Source of the DNA: DASYLJ01 sp964404165
GTDB lineage: Bacteria > Desulfobacterota > Binatia > DP-6
Assembly: GCA_964404165.1 (NCBI GenBank)
Contig: CAYOIZ010000027.1
Span: forward strand, 1-64,000
Length of the DNA stretch: 64,000 bases
Direction: 5' to 3'
This document shows, piece after piece, positions 42,082 through 49,799 of this stretch (position 1 is the first letter of the stretch; the number at the start of each line of letters is the position of its first letter). Under the pieces are notes generated by a model. It made no database searches. It saw only the letters and a list, made by a program, of their open reading frames with translations, and was not told the DNA's origin. Made by a program: the position numbers and the translations under genes.

Positions 42082-43476
42082 TCAGGGCGGCGGGTGGGCC
42101 ACCTGCACGCCGTTCTTCGTCGTCCGCTTGACCGCGTACATCGCGGTATCGGCGGCACGGAAGAGCTGCTCGGCGTCGGCAGCGTGACGGGGGTAGGTCG
42201 CCACGCCCACGCTCGCCGTGATCTCGCCGATGTCGACGTCCATGCCGTCGGGCCGGCGCACGCCGGCGATGGCGGCGCGGATGCGCTCGGCGATCTCGGC
42301 CGCCACCGGCGTGTCGGTGCCCGGGAGCACGACCACGAACTCGTCGCCGCCGAAGCGGGCGGCGAGGTCGCCGGGACGCACGCACTCCGTGATCAGACGC
42401 CCGACCGTGCTGATGGTGCGGCTGCCCACCAGATGCCCGTCGCGGTCGACGACGGCCTTCAGCGCGTCGAGGTCGAGCAGCAGGAGCGACAGCGGGCCGC
42501 CGCGAGCGAGCAGCACGGGGAGCATGCGATTGAAGTGCCGCGTGTTCGAGAGCCCGGTCAGATCGTCGGTCAGCGACGCCATCTCGACCTGCCGGTAGAG
42601 CGATGCGTGCGCGATGGCGATGGCCGCATGGTCGGCGAACGTGCGCACCAGGCGCTCCTCGTCGTCGCTGAAGGCCGAGCCGTCGAGCTTGTTGATGACC
42701 TGGATGACGCCGAGGAGCGCGTCCTTGTGCACCAGGGGGACGCACAGCATCGTGTGCGGCACGAGCCCCGTCCGCTGCGCCAGCGACGGGTCGTGGCGCG
42801 GATCGGCGCTGGCATCGGTGAGCCGCACCGCCTGACGATGCCGCGCCACCCAGCCCGCGATGCCACGGTCGGCGGGGAGGCGCACGCCGTCGATGACGCC
42901 GGGCTGCAGCGCCCGCGACGCCGTGAACGCCAGCTCGCGGCCCTTCGGGTCGTAGAGCAGCAGGACGGCGGCCTGGCTCGGCACCGCCGCCGCGATCCGC
43001 GCGAAGACGCGATCGAGCGCGCCGGCGTCGTGCGACAGCGTGTCGGGCTGGAGCGTGTCGGCGAACGCCAGCACGGCCGCTTCGAGGCGCCCGCGGTCGT
43101 CGTCGTCGAAGGGTCGTCCGTCGTAGCGACGGCGCAGCTCGAGCGTGCCGACGACGCGTCCCGCACACGACAGCGGCACGGCGAGCGTGTCGCCGGTGCT
43201 GACGCCGCCGGGCGCCGCCGGCAGGGGCGCCGTGCCGCCGACGAGCGTGTTCTCGCGCAACGTCTCGCTCGCAGCGAACACCAGCTCGTCGCGCTGCGGG
43301 TCGTAGAGCAACAACGACAGGGCCTCGGCCGAGGCCAGCGTCTTGATGCGTTCGAGGCCGGCGCGCAGCACCTCGGGCAGCTCGAGCGTGGACGTGAGCG
43401 CCCGGATGGTCTCGTTGAGCGCCTCGAGCTCGCGCAGCTTGCGCGCGAGCTCGCCCTCTGCGCCGGCACCAGACAT
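42082..43476 (-). CDS. diguanylate cyclase with two GAF domains
   Basis: A 464-residue soluble signalling protein that should make cyclic di-GMP. An N-terminal coiled coil (ARKLRELEALNETI) leads to GAF1 (about 30-145), GAF2 (about 160-290) and a GGDEF domain (about 300-455). The active-site motif is intact (RFGGDEFVVVLPG), and an inhibitory I-site, R-P-G-D, lies five residues before it. GAF2 has the AGWVARHRQAVRLTD and VPLVHKDALLGVIQ strands. Ligands of the GAFs are unknown. It follows the small coupled protein by 16-34 bp and so probably belongs to the ECF operon. A GTG 18 nt upstream is an alternative start. Confidence 0.93.
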   Translation of the reverse strand: MSGAGAEGELARKLRELEALNETIRALTSTLELPEVLRAGLERIKTLASAEALSLLLYDPQRDELVFAASETLRENTLVGGTAPLPAAPGGVSTGDTLAVPLSCAGRVVGTLELRRRYDGRPFDDDDRGRLEAAVLAFADTLQPDTLSHDAGALDRVFARIAAAVPSQAAVLLLYDPKGRELAFTASRALQPGVIDGVRLPADRGIAGWVARHRQAVRLTDASADPRHDPSLAQRTGLVPHTMLCVPLVHKDALLGVIQVINKLDGSAFSDDEERLVRTFADHAAIAIAHASLYRQVEMASLTDDLTGLSNTRHFNRMLPVLLARGGPLSLLLLDLDALKAVVDRDGHLVGSRTISTVGRLITECVRPGDLAARFGGDEFVVVLPGTDTPVAAEIAERIRAAIAGVRRPDGMDVDIGEITASVGVATYPRHAADAEQLFRAADTAMYAVKRTTKNGVQVAHPPP

Positions 43477-43510
43477 CTCGGGCGCGGTTACCACACGCGC
43501 CCCGACCTGG

Positions 43511-43825
43511 CTACTCGGCGTCGGCCACCGACGTCAGGACGCGACGGCGCAGCCGCTCGGCATCGATGCCGAGGACCTCGCAGACGTTCTCGAATGCGAA
43601 CGGGCTCTCGCGATTGCGGCTGCGAACCCAGGCGAGATCGCGCACCCGCTTCCGCGAGCGCACGGTGGTGTCGGGCTCGCCGACGAGCGATCGCAGCACG
43701 TCCTCCAGCACGGCGAGCATCAGCTGCATCTCGCCCGTGAGGGGCTGGCCCTCGAGCTCCACCGGAATGCGACTCCGCCGTGACTCGCCGGGCACCTGCC
43801 CGCGTTGCCGACGAATGCCGATCAT
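43511..43825 (-). CDS. small conserved protein, member 2 of the unnamed family at 16018
   Basis: A 104-residue protein whose ATG overlaps the ECF sigma stop (ATGA). Its core, GEMQLMLAVLED, a basic stretch (VRSRKRVRD), LAWVRSRN, SPFAFENVCEVLG and ERLRRRVLTSV, is clearly homologous to the protein at 16018-16473. The N-terminal 25 residues are basic. It is translated with a sigma factor in the position that anti-sigma genes usually hold, but it has no membrane helix and no zinc-binding H-x-x-x-C-x-x-C. It may be a soluble regulator or a DNA-binding protein. Confidence 0.78.
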   Translation of the reverse strand: MIGIRRQRGQVPGESRRSRIPVELEGQPLTGEMQLMLAVLEDVLRSLVGEPDTTVRSRKRVRDLAWVRSRNRESPFAFENVCEVLGIDAERLRRRVLTSVADAE

Positions 43826-44394
43826 GCCAACGCCTCCTCCAGTCGCGCACCCACCAGCCGGCGTCGAAGCGCATGCCGGGCGCGGTGCAAGCGGATCTTG
43901 ACTGCGTTCACGGTGACGCCGAGCCGCGCGGCCGTCTCGGCGGTGTCGTGCTCCTCGAGGTCCCGCAGCACCAGCACGGTGCGGTGCGGCTCGGGCAGCG
44001 CGTCGATGCACGCGCGCACCAGCGTCCGCAGCTCGCCGCTGCCGACACGCTCCTCCGCCGACGGCTCGGTGTCGGGTTCGTGCTCGGGGAGCGCCTCGAT
44101 CGGCTCTTCGGCACGCCGGCGGCGGGTCCGCAGGCGCATCAGCGCCGCATTGACGACGATGCGATGCACCCACGTCGACGCCTGCGAGCGCGCCTCGAAG
44201 CCACTGCGGGCGCGCAGCGCCGCGACGCAGGCGTCCTGCACCGCATCGTCCGCGTCGGCGAGGTCGCGGCAGACGCGGTGTGCGACGGCGCGCATGCGGT
44301 CGCGCCGACGTGTCAGGACCTGCGCTACCGCATCCGTCTCGAGCGCCGGTACGTCGTCGAGACGCAGTGCGGCGTATTCCATCGGTCGTCCCAT
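43822..44394 (-). CDS. ECF sigma factor
   Basis: A 190-residue sigma factor with region 2 (DRMRAVAHRVCRDLADADD and VQDACVAALR), the promoter-melting helix STWVHRIVVNAALMRLRTR (read as STWVHRIVVNAALM), and region 4 (LPEPHRTVLVLRDLEEHDT and VTVNAVKIRLHRAR). The next gene is coupled to it. A close match to an ECF promoter, GTAACC-16 nt-CGTA, lies just upstream, so it may be autoregulated or controlled by the SigF-like factor encoded 0.7 kb upstream. Confidence 0.93.
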   Translation of the reverse strand: MGRPMEYAALRLDDVPALETDAVAQVLTRRRDRMRAVAHRVCRDLADADDAVQDACVAALRARSGFEARSQASTWVHRIVVNAALMRLRTRRRRAEEPIEALPEHEPDTEPSAEERVGSGELRTLVRACIDALPEPHRTVLVLRDLEEHDTAETAARLGVTVNAVKIRLHRARHALRRRLVGARLEEALA

Positions 44395-44410
44395 GGGGTC
44401 CTGACGACCA

Positions 44411-44437
44411 ATACGAACGAGAGGGGTCTTCGGTTAC
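44411..44437 (-). promoter_or_regulatory. ECF-type promoter upstream of the sigma gene at 44394
   Basis: On the minus strand GTAACC (44437-44432) is followed by a 16-nt spacer and CGTA (44415-44412, then T). GTAACC with a C-G-x-x box about 16 nt away is the classic pattern of many ECF promoters, including Caulobacter SigF targets. The -35 overlaps the nrsF stop region. Transcription would start about 10 nt before the ATG. Confidence 0.65.
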
Positions 44438-45099
44438 GTGCGGGGTCTGTGTACCTGCCGCCAGCGGCGCAGCCACCACGATCCGACCGCCGTACACGCG
44501 ACCCCGGTGACGACGACGGGCAGCGCGTGCCAGACGAGCACGTGCAGCAGATCGTCCACCGGACACCGCAGGCGGAGCAGCAGGAACGCCAGCACCGCCG
44601 CCGCGCCACCGGCGAGCGCACCCGCGCGTGCCGCCGACAGCGGTGCGCCGCGCCGGAGCGCGATCACGAGCGCGGCCCACGGGCCCGCCGCCAAGCCCAC
44701 CGCCGTGCTCGCGCACGGCGCCCCCAGGGTGACGAACGCGTCGAGCGACAACGCCGTCTGGATGGGTTCGCGCAGCAGGAGCATGCCGGCCACACCGCCC
44801 AGGCCGACGATACCCCGGAACCGATCCGGCGCCATCCCCGGAACGGCGTGACGCAACGCCTGCGACGCCATCCACACGCCCGCGAGCGCCAGCGTCCCGA
44901 CCTCGAGGAGGAAGGCCGGATCGCGCAACCGGAGGGCCAGATCGGGGCGCGCACCGATGGCGACGACACCGACCGCCAGCATCGCCGCGAACCCGACCCA
45001 CGCCAGCAACCGCTGCGTCGGAGACCACAGCCGCCGGACCGGGTACGCCTCGGCCACCAGCTGCGAGATCAGGTCGGGCTTCTGCGGGGTCATGCTCAT
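44434..45099 (-). CDS. nrsF: NrsF-type membrane anti-sigma factor (DUF1109)
   Basis: A 221-residue protein with six hydrophobic helices, matching NrsF, the anti-sigma of SigF in Caulobacter. The N-terminus PDLISQLVAEAYPVRRLWSP is cytoplasmic. Conserved Cys129 and Cys179 are 50 residues apart; the second sits in RLRCPVDDLLHVLVWHALP, the family C-P-x-D/E-x-x-x-H-x-x-x-WH motif. In Caulobacter two such cysteines sense chromate or oxidative stress. A third Cys lies at 202. It starts within the sigF stop (ATGA), so the pair is coupled. Confidence 0.92.
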   Translation of the reverse strand: MSMTPQKPDLISQLVAEAYPVRRLWSPTQRLLAWVGFAAMLAVGVVAIGARPDLALRLRDPAFLLEVGTLALAGVWMASQALRHAVPGMAPDRFRGIVGLGGVAGMLLLREPIQTALSLDAFVTLGAPCASTAVGLAAGPWAALVIALRRGAPLSAARAGALAGGAAAVLAFLLLRLRCPVDDLLHVLVWHALPVVVTGVACTAVGSWWLRRWRQVHRPRT

Positions 45100-45650
45100 C
45101 CGTCCGCCCCGAACAAAGCACGCAGCACTTTATAGGCGCGATGGGCACGTACCTTGAGCGCCCCCTTCGAGACCCCGGCCCGAGCCGCCGCGGCGTCGAC
45201 GGAGAGCCCCTCCACCTGCAGCATCTCGAAGGCCTCGCGCTGCGCCGGCGGCAGATCGGCGAGCGCCTGCTCGAGCCGGCGACCGTCGGCCGCCGGCGCC
45301 TCGGCGACCTGATCGGGCGGCTCGTCGACGAGCACCTCCCACGACAGGCGCGCGGTGCGCCGTCGCCCGTGGTCGATCGCCGTATGGCGTGCGATGGCGA
45401 AGAACCACGGCTCGAACGGACGGCGCGGATCGTAGGTGTGGCGGGCGCGATGCAGATGCACGAGCGTCTCCTGATGGACGTCGGCGACCTCGGCCGGATC
45501 GGCGATCCGGCGGCGCAGGTAGGCCGTGAGCACCGGGCTCACGTCCTCGAGCAGGGCGCGATAGGCGTCCCGATCTCCGTGCTGGGCTGCCGCCATCCAT
45601 TCGGTGCGTCGGCGGCTGCGCGCCGCAGCCTCGGCGTCCTTTCCGTCCAT
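45096..45650 (-). CDS. sigF: SigF-like ECF sigma factor
   Basis: A 184-residue ECF sigma partnered with NrsF. Region 2: ISPVLTAYLRRRI-like DVSPVLTAYLRRRI, then EVADVHQETLVHLHRARHTYDPRRPFEPW (read as VADVHQETL and FEPWFFAIARHTAIDH). Region 4: LPPAQREAFEMLQVEGLS and VSKGALKVRAHRAYKVL. DVHQET and the F-E-P-W-x-x-x-I-A-R motif mark the SigF group. An ATG directly after a possible CGTA box means a start at the downstream ATG (45596) is also possible. Expected role: response to oxidants or heavy metals. Confidence 0.92.
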   Translation of the reverse strand: MDGKDAEAAARSRRRTEWMAAAQHGDRDAYRALLEDVSPVLTAYLRRRIADPAEVADVHQETLVHLHRARHTYDPRRPFEPWFFAIARHTAIDHGRRRTARLSWEVLVDEPPDQVAEAPAADGRRLEQALADLPPAQREAFEMLQVEGLSVDAAAARAGVSKGALKVRAHRAYKVLRALFGADG

Positions 45651-45675
45651 TACGTCGATGCATGCCGATGGTTAC
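45651..45675 (-). promoter_or_regulatory. possible ECF-type promoter at the sigF start
   Basis: On the minus strand GTAACC (45675-45670) is followed by 15 nt and CGTA (45654-45651), which abuts the annotated ATG. The two boxes equal those upstream of the other sigma gene. If it is used, the mRNA would start inside the annotated frame, so the real start may be a later ATG. Confidence 0.45.
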
Positions 45676-45762
45676 CGGCCCGCCCCCCTTTCGCGCGCCG
45701 CACCGCCAGAAGTAAAGCGCTCGCGCTTGACCTGCCCCCGCGAGTTCGCGTCTCTGGGGCCG

Positions 45763-46959
45763 GTGCGCGACGCGACCCCACTGAATCTCGACGTCCCGGT
45801 GGCCCGGCCGGGCGAGTTCCGCCCGCTGACCCTGGGCCCGCTGGCGGTCTGGCCGCCGGTGGTGCTGGCGCCGATGGCCGGCGTCACCAACCTGCCCTTC
45901 CGCACCCTCTGCCGCGAGTTCGGCGCCGGCCTCTACGTCTCCGAGATGATCACCACGCGCGGCTTCGTCGAGGGCAATGCGATGACGCATCTGCTCGCCA
46001 GCAGCAGCGCCGACGAGCGGCCGCGCTCGGTGCAGATATACGGCAGCGACCCGCTCGACGTGGAGGAGGCGGCACGCATCCTCGCCGGCGAGGGCGTGCA
46101 CCACATCGACATGAACTTCGGCTGCCCGGTGCCGAAGGTCACGCGGCACGGCGGCGGCAGCGCCATCCCGCTCCGACCGCGGCTCATGGCGCGCCTGGTG
46201 CGCGCCGCAGTCCGCGGCGCCGGTGCCGTGCCCGTCACCATCAAAGTGCGCAAGGGCATCGACGACGACCTGCCCACGTTCCGCGACGCCGGCACCGTCG
46301 CCGAGAACGAGGGCGCGCGCGCCATCGGCCTGCACGCCCGCACCGCCGCACAGCTCTACGCCGGCGAGGCCGACTGGAGCGCCATCGCCGAGTTGAAGGC
46401 CGCGGTGCGCATCCCCGTCCTCGGCAACGGCGACGTCTGGGAGTGCTGGGACGCGCTCCGCCTGCTGCGCGCCACCGGCTGCGACGGCGTCATCATCGGT
46501 CGCGGTTGTCTGCGGCGGCCATGGCTGTTCGCCGAGCTGGCCGCGGTGTTCGACGGGCGCGAGCCGGCGCCGCAGCCCCGCCTCGGCGAGATCATCACGC
46601 TGATGCGCCGGCATGCCGAGCTGCTGGTCGACTTCTTCGGTCCGGTGAACGGCATGCGGCAGATGCGCAAGTGGTGCGGCTGGTACACCACCGGCTTCCA
46701 GCGCTCGGCGGCGGCGCGGGCGGCCCTCGTGCGCATCACCGGCATCGACGAGATGATGGAGGTGCTCGCACGCCTCGACGCCGAGGAGCCGTTTCCGATG
46801 CACACGGTGCGCGGCAACCGCGTCAAGGACGGTCGCGTGCAGAAGCGCGTCCATCTCCCCGACGGCTACCTCGCCGATCGCGACGACGACACACCGCCGA
46901 CCGCGCCGCGCGATCCGGCGGAACGCGCCGCGTGGGAGCGCGCGCTCGACGGCGGCTGA
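45763..46959 (+). CDS. dusB: tRNA-dihydrouridine synthase, DusB type
   Basis: A 398-residue FMN enzyme reducing uridines in tRNA D-loops. VVLAPMAGVTNLPFRTLCREFGA (read as LAPMAGVTNLPFR) binds FMN, the catalytic Cys is in MNFGCPVPKVTRHGGGS (about residue 121), and VPVTIKVRKGIDDD, IGLHARTAAQLYAGEADW and GNGDVWECWDALRLL match the family. A C-terminal extension, ending RDPAERAAWERALD, is longer than in E. coli. A GTG preceded by GGGG is used. A short palindrome, AAGCGC-TC-GCGCTT, lies at 45715-45728 in the gap with sigF. Confidence 0.94.
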   Translation: MRDATPLNLDVPVARPGEFRPLTLGPLAVWPPVVLAPMAGVTNLPFRTLCREFGAGLYVSEMITTRGFVEGNAMTHLLASSSADERPRSVQIYGSDPLDVEEAARILAGEGVHHIDMNFGCPVPKVTRHGGGSAIPLRPRLMARLVRAAVRGAGAVPVTIKVRKGIDDDLPTFRDAGTVAENEGARAIGLHARTAAQLYAGEADWSAIAELKAAVRIPVLGNGDVWECWDALRLLRATGCDGVIIGRGCLRRPWLFAELAAVFDGREPAPQPRLGEIITLMRRHAELLVDFFGPVNGMRQMRKWCGWYTTGFQRSAAARAALVRITGIDEMMEVLARLDAEEPFPMHTVRGNRVKDGRVQKRVHLPDGYLADRDDDTPPTAPRDPAERAAWERALDGG

Positions 46960-47025
46960 TTCCGTTCTTGCGCTGCGCGCCGCCGGGATGGTACCTGGAC
47001 CGCCCCTCACGGAAAGGACTCCTCG

Positions 47026-47706
47026 GTGGGATTTCTCCAGGCCAGCAGCACCGTCGTACGCTTCATCGCCCCGCCACCGGCACGGCTCGACCGCGAGGCG
47101 TTCGCCGACGCCGTCGCGCGACGCACCTTCCGCGAGATCGAGGCCGGCCTCGCCGGCAACAAGCAGGCGTTCGGCTGGGTCGGTATCCACGACCCGCTCG
47201 CCGTCGCCCTCACCACCGCCGATCTGTTCTTCCAGCAGTATCTCGTCGTCGGCTTCCGCTTCGACCGCTGGGCCATTCCGGCCAAGCTGCTGTGGCTCGA
47301 GCGCCGGCGCGTCGAGGAGCAGCGCAAGGCCGAGCGCGGCGTACCGCGCCTCGGCGCCGCCACCCGTCGCGAGATCAAGGAGGAGATCGAGGCGCGCCTC
47401 ATGCTGCGCGCGCTCCCCACGCCGAGCCTCTTCGACTGCGCGTGGAACCTCGAGACCGGCCGCGTCTTCTTCACCGGCAAGCAGAAGGCGGCGCGCGACT
47501 GCTTCGTCGACCTGTTCCGCGAGACGTTCGGCATCACGCCGATGCCGCTGATCCCCTACCTCGCCGCCGAGTACGTCGGGCTGTCGGCGCAGGCGGTCGA
47601 GGCGGTGCGTGCGGTCGAGCCCGCCAATCTGGTGCCCGCGGCGCAGGAGCCGGCGCACGCCGGCGTGCCGCATCTCGGTCTCGTGCAGCCCGAGGTGTCG
47701 GCATGA
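47026..47706 (+). CDS. rdgC: RdgC-like DNA-binding protein
   Basis: A 226-residue relative of RdgC, the ring-shaped DNA-binding protein that restrains RecA. Family features: MGFLQASSTVVRF at the start, NKQAFGWVGIHDP, KLLWLERRRVEEQRKAERG, IKEEIEARLMLRALPTP and CAWNLETGRVFFTGKQKAAR. It is shorter than E. coli RdgC (about 300), ending soon after FGITPMPLIPYLAAE. A GTG preceded by AAAGGA nine nt upstream is used. It is coupled to the next gene by an ATGA overlap. Confidence 0.85.
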   Translation: MGFLQASSTVVRFIAPPPARLDREAFADAVARRTFREIEAGLAGNKQAFGWVGIHDPLAVALTTADLFFQQYLVVGFRFDRWAIPAKLLWLERRRVEEQRKAERGVPRLGAATRREIKEEIEARLMLRALPTPSLFDCAWNLETGRVFFTGKQKAARDCFVDLFRETFGITPMPLIPYLAAEYVGLSAQAVEAVRAVEPANLVPAAQEPAHAGVPHLGLVQPEVSA

Positions 47707-48248
47707 ACGAAGACTTCCTGAGCGTCGTCGAGACCAAGCGCTTCCTCGGCCGCGAGTTCCTCACCTGGCTGGTGCATCGCCTCGAGGAGGGCGGCGGCAA
47801 GGTCGAGTTCGAGGGCGACGTCCTCGAGCTGGCGCTCGGCGATCGCGTCGTGCTCGAGGGCGGCGGCCTCGACAAGGCCCGCCTCACCGTCACCGGCGAG
47901 GGCGACGTGCGCCCCGAGATGGGCGCCGGCCTGCGCGGCGGCAAGCTCATGGACCGCGCCCGCATCTCGCTGACGCGCGGCGAGCGACGCTGGGAGCTGG
48001 TCCTCGACGGCGGCATGCTCACCTACGACGGGCTCCGCTGCCCCACCCTCGGCGACAACGACAAGTCGTCGCAGGACGACCCCCGGGCGTCGTTCGAGAA
48101 CGACCTCTTCCTGCGCCTCGCCGACATCGAGGACGCGGTCACCGTCCTCGACCGCCTGTTCGCCGACTTCTGCCGCCTGCGCGGCGCCTCGTCGTGGTCG
48201 GGACGCACGCTGCCCGCGCTGCGCGCCTGGGTGGACGGCCTGCGCTGA
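47703..48248 (+). CDS. conserved partner protein of RdgC, unknown function
   Basis: A 181-residue cytoplasmic protein whose ATG overlaps the rdgC stop. It begins ETKRFLGREFLTWLVHRLEEGGG, has strand-rich centre text (VLELALGDRVVLEG, ARISLTRGERRWELVLDG, MLTYDGLRCPTL) and ends in a helix with DRLFADFCRLRG. I know no activity. The tight coupling suggests it works with RdgC in DNA handling. A hairpin follows the stop. Confidence 0.75.
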   Translation: MNEDFLSVVETKRFLGREFLTWLVHRLEEGGGKVEFEGDVLELALGDRVVLEGGGLDKARLTVTGEGDVRPEMGAGLRGGKLMDRARISLTRGERRWELVLDGGMLTYDGLRCPTLGDNDKSSQDDPRASFENDLFLRLADIEDAVTVLDRLFADFCRLRGASSWSGRTLPALRAWVDGLR

Positions 48249-48251
48249 CCC

Positions 48252-48269
48252 CTCCCCTGTTCAGGGGAG
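48252..48269. terminator. 8-bp hairpin after the RdgC partner gene
   Basis: CTCCCCTG (48252-48259) pairs perfectly with CAGGGGAG (48262-48269) around TT, 4 nt after the stop. It lies 39 bp before the response-regulator ATG and has no T tract. Confidence 0.6.
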
Positions 48270-48307
48270 CACGAATCGCCGGACGACGCGGTAGAGTGGC
48301 GACACGC

Positions 48308-48970
48308 ATGGCCGAGCCGCCCTACCGCATCCTGCTGGTCGAAGACGACGCGAACACCCGCGAGCGCCTCGCCAAGGCGGTCGCCGATCACCCGCAGCTG
48401 CTGTTGTTGGCGGCCGTCGGATCGTGTGCCGACGCCCGCGCCGTGCTCGACGCCGACACGCCCGACGTCCTCCTCACCGACCTCGGGCTGCCCGACGGCG
48501 ACGGCGTCGAGCTGATCCGCGAGGTGCGCCGCCGCAAGCTGCCGACCGAGGCCATGGTCGTCACCATCTTCGGCGACGAACAGCACGTGGTGGCCGCCAT
48601 CGAGGCCGGCGCGATGGGCTATCTCCTGAAGGACGGTCCCGCCGAGTACATCGGCAGCTCCGTCCTCGAGATGATGGCCGGCGGCTCCCCGATCAGCCCG
48701 CCCATCGCACGCTATCTCCTGCGTCGCTTCCGCCCGCCCGACGCCGGCGACGACGACGCCGCGCCGCCGCGGCTCTCGGTGCGCGAGCACGAGGTCCTGA
48801 CGCTCATCGTGAAGGGGTTCTCCTACGCCGAGATCGCGCGACTGATCGGCGTGTCGGCGCACACCGTCACGACGCACGTGCGGAACATCTACCGGAAGCT
48901 GGAGGTGCACTCGCGCGGGGAAGCCGTGTACGAGGCGCTGCAGTTGGGGCTCGTCAAGATCGACGACTGA
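48308..48970 (+). CDS. NarL/LuxR-type response regulator
   Basis: A 220-residue two-domain regulator. The receiver (about 6-125) has acidic pocket ILLVEDDANT, phosphoacceptor Asp58 in VLLTDLGLPDG, and Lys in GYLLKDGPAEYIG. The LuxR-type HTH (about 150-215) is LSVREHEVLTLIVKGFSYAEIARLIGVSAHTVTTHVRNIYRKL, seen as REHEVLTLIVKG and HTVTTHVRNIYRKL. The receiver and the HisKA_3 kinase encoded at 49800-51635 are the kinds that work together; the genes converge across the assembly gap. Confidence 0.95.
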   Translation: MAEPPYRILLVEDDANTRERLAKAVADHPQLLLLAAVGSCADARAVLDADTPDVLLTDLGLPDGDGVELIREVRRRKLPTEAMVVTIFGDEQHVVAAIEAGAMGYLLKDGPAEYIGSSVLEMMAGGSPISPPIARYLLRRFRPPDAGDDDAAPPRLSVREHEVLTLIVKGFSYAEIARLIGVSAHTVTTHVRNIYRKLEVHSRGEAVYEALQLGLVKIDD

Positions 48971-49271
48971 TCGGGGGGCGGCGCGGGGGTTAGGGGGGGG
49001 AAACCCCCCCCGAAAAAGGGTAATAAACCCCGGAAGGAAAACCAAACCCAAAAATAGAAATNNNNNNNNNNCCCCCTCTTGTGGGGGGGGGGGGGGGGGG
49101 GGGGGGGGGGCTACGCGCCCCGGTCCTCGGTGTAAGCACGCCGTCATGGAACCGATCCCGCTCTCGTAGATCGTGGCGCGTGCTAACACCTGCGGGGGCG
49201 CTATGCCCCCACCACCCCCACGCCGCTCGACCGTCGCGACTCCGATCGCCACACTGCAGCCCTCGCGTCGG
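48971..49271. other. assembly gap with low-complexity flanks
   Basis: Ten N occupy 49062-49071. On the left side is an unusually AT-rich and homopolymer-rich stretch (about 48990-49061), and on the right about 30 consecutive G (49081-49110). Neither resembles the rest of this genome; they look like failed consensus at a contig join. Bases 49111-49271 look normal but hold no convincing gene. Features across this point may not be contiguous in the organism. Confidence 0.85.
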
Positions 49272-49796
49272 CTATCGCCTGCGCGCGCGCATCACCGTGT
49301 CCAGCAATGGTCGGAACGTGCGCGAGACCATGCTTTCCTCGCACGTCGCGACCGTGCGGAGGATCTCGACGTAGTCGTCTGGTAAGCCGTGCTCGATGGC
49401 GCCGGCGACGATGATCGACATGTAGCGCGTCGAGGGACGCAGGTTCTCGTCGCGGCGGTCGGAGCTCAGGGAGCAGGCTTCGACGGGCGGGTCGGCGACG
49501 ACGACCAGCGGTTCGACGGGCACGACGACGCGCTGGTAGTTGCCGATCAGGACGCCTTCGGTGAGCTCGATGTGCTCGAGGTCGTCGGAGCTGACCTCGA
49601 ATGCCACGCCGAGCGCCGCGGTGGCGGCGTCGGGGACCAGGTTGGCGAAGGCTTCGCCGATCGGGAGCAGCGGCGGTTTGTCGAAGACGACGCGCCAGCC
49701 GGGGACGCGGACCGGCACGGCGCGCTGGAAGGCGATGCGGCGGCGCCCCTCGAGGGTGTCGCGCTGCATGTTCGAGCCGTAGGCGAAGTACCACAT
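49272..49796 (-). CDS. gamma-glutamylcyclotransferase-like protein
   Basis: A 174-residue protein of the GGCT/AIG2 fold. It starts MWYFAYGSNMQRDTL, the signature Y-G-S-N loop that binds the gamma-glutamyl group, followed by VPGWRVVFDKPP and GVAFEVSSDDLEHIELTEG, where the Glu is the likely catalytic acid/base. It would convert gamma-glutamyl amines or glutathione-derived dipeptides to 5-oxoproline. It starts 3 nt after the kinase gene's stop and is probably in the same transcript. Confidence 0.88.
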   Translation of the reverse strand: MWYFAYGSNMQRDTLEGRRRIAFQRAVPVRVPGWRVVFDKPPLLPIGEAFANLVPDAATAALGVAFEVSSDDLEHIELTEGVLIGNYQRVVVPVEPLVVVADPPVEACSLSSDRRDENLRPSTRYMSIIVAGAIEHGLPDDYVEILRTVATCEESMVSRTFRPLLDTVMRARRR

Positions 49797-49799
49797 GCG

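Noticed and set aside
45130..48248. Very long overlapping open frames on both strands across sigF, dusB and rdgC
   Set aside because: They are high-GC shadows; third-position GC bias and recognisable families support only sigF, dusB, rdgC and the partner gene.
49081..49110. About 30 consecutive G, possibly a G-quadruplex
   Set aside because: It adjoins the run of N and low-quality sequence, so an assembly artefact is far more likely.
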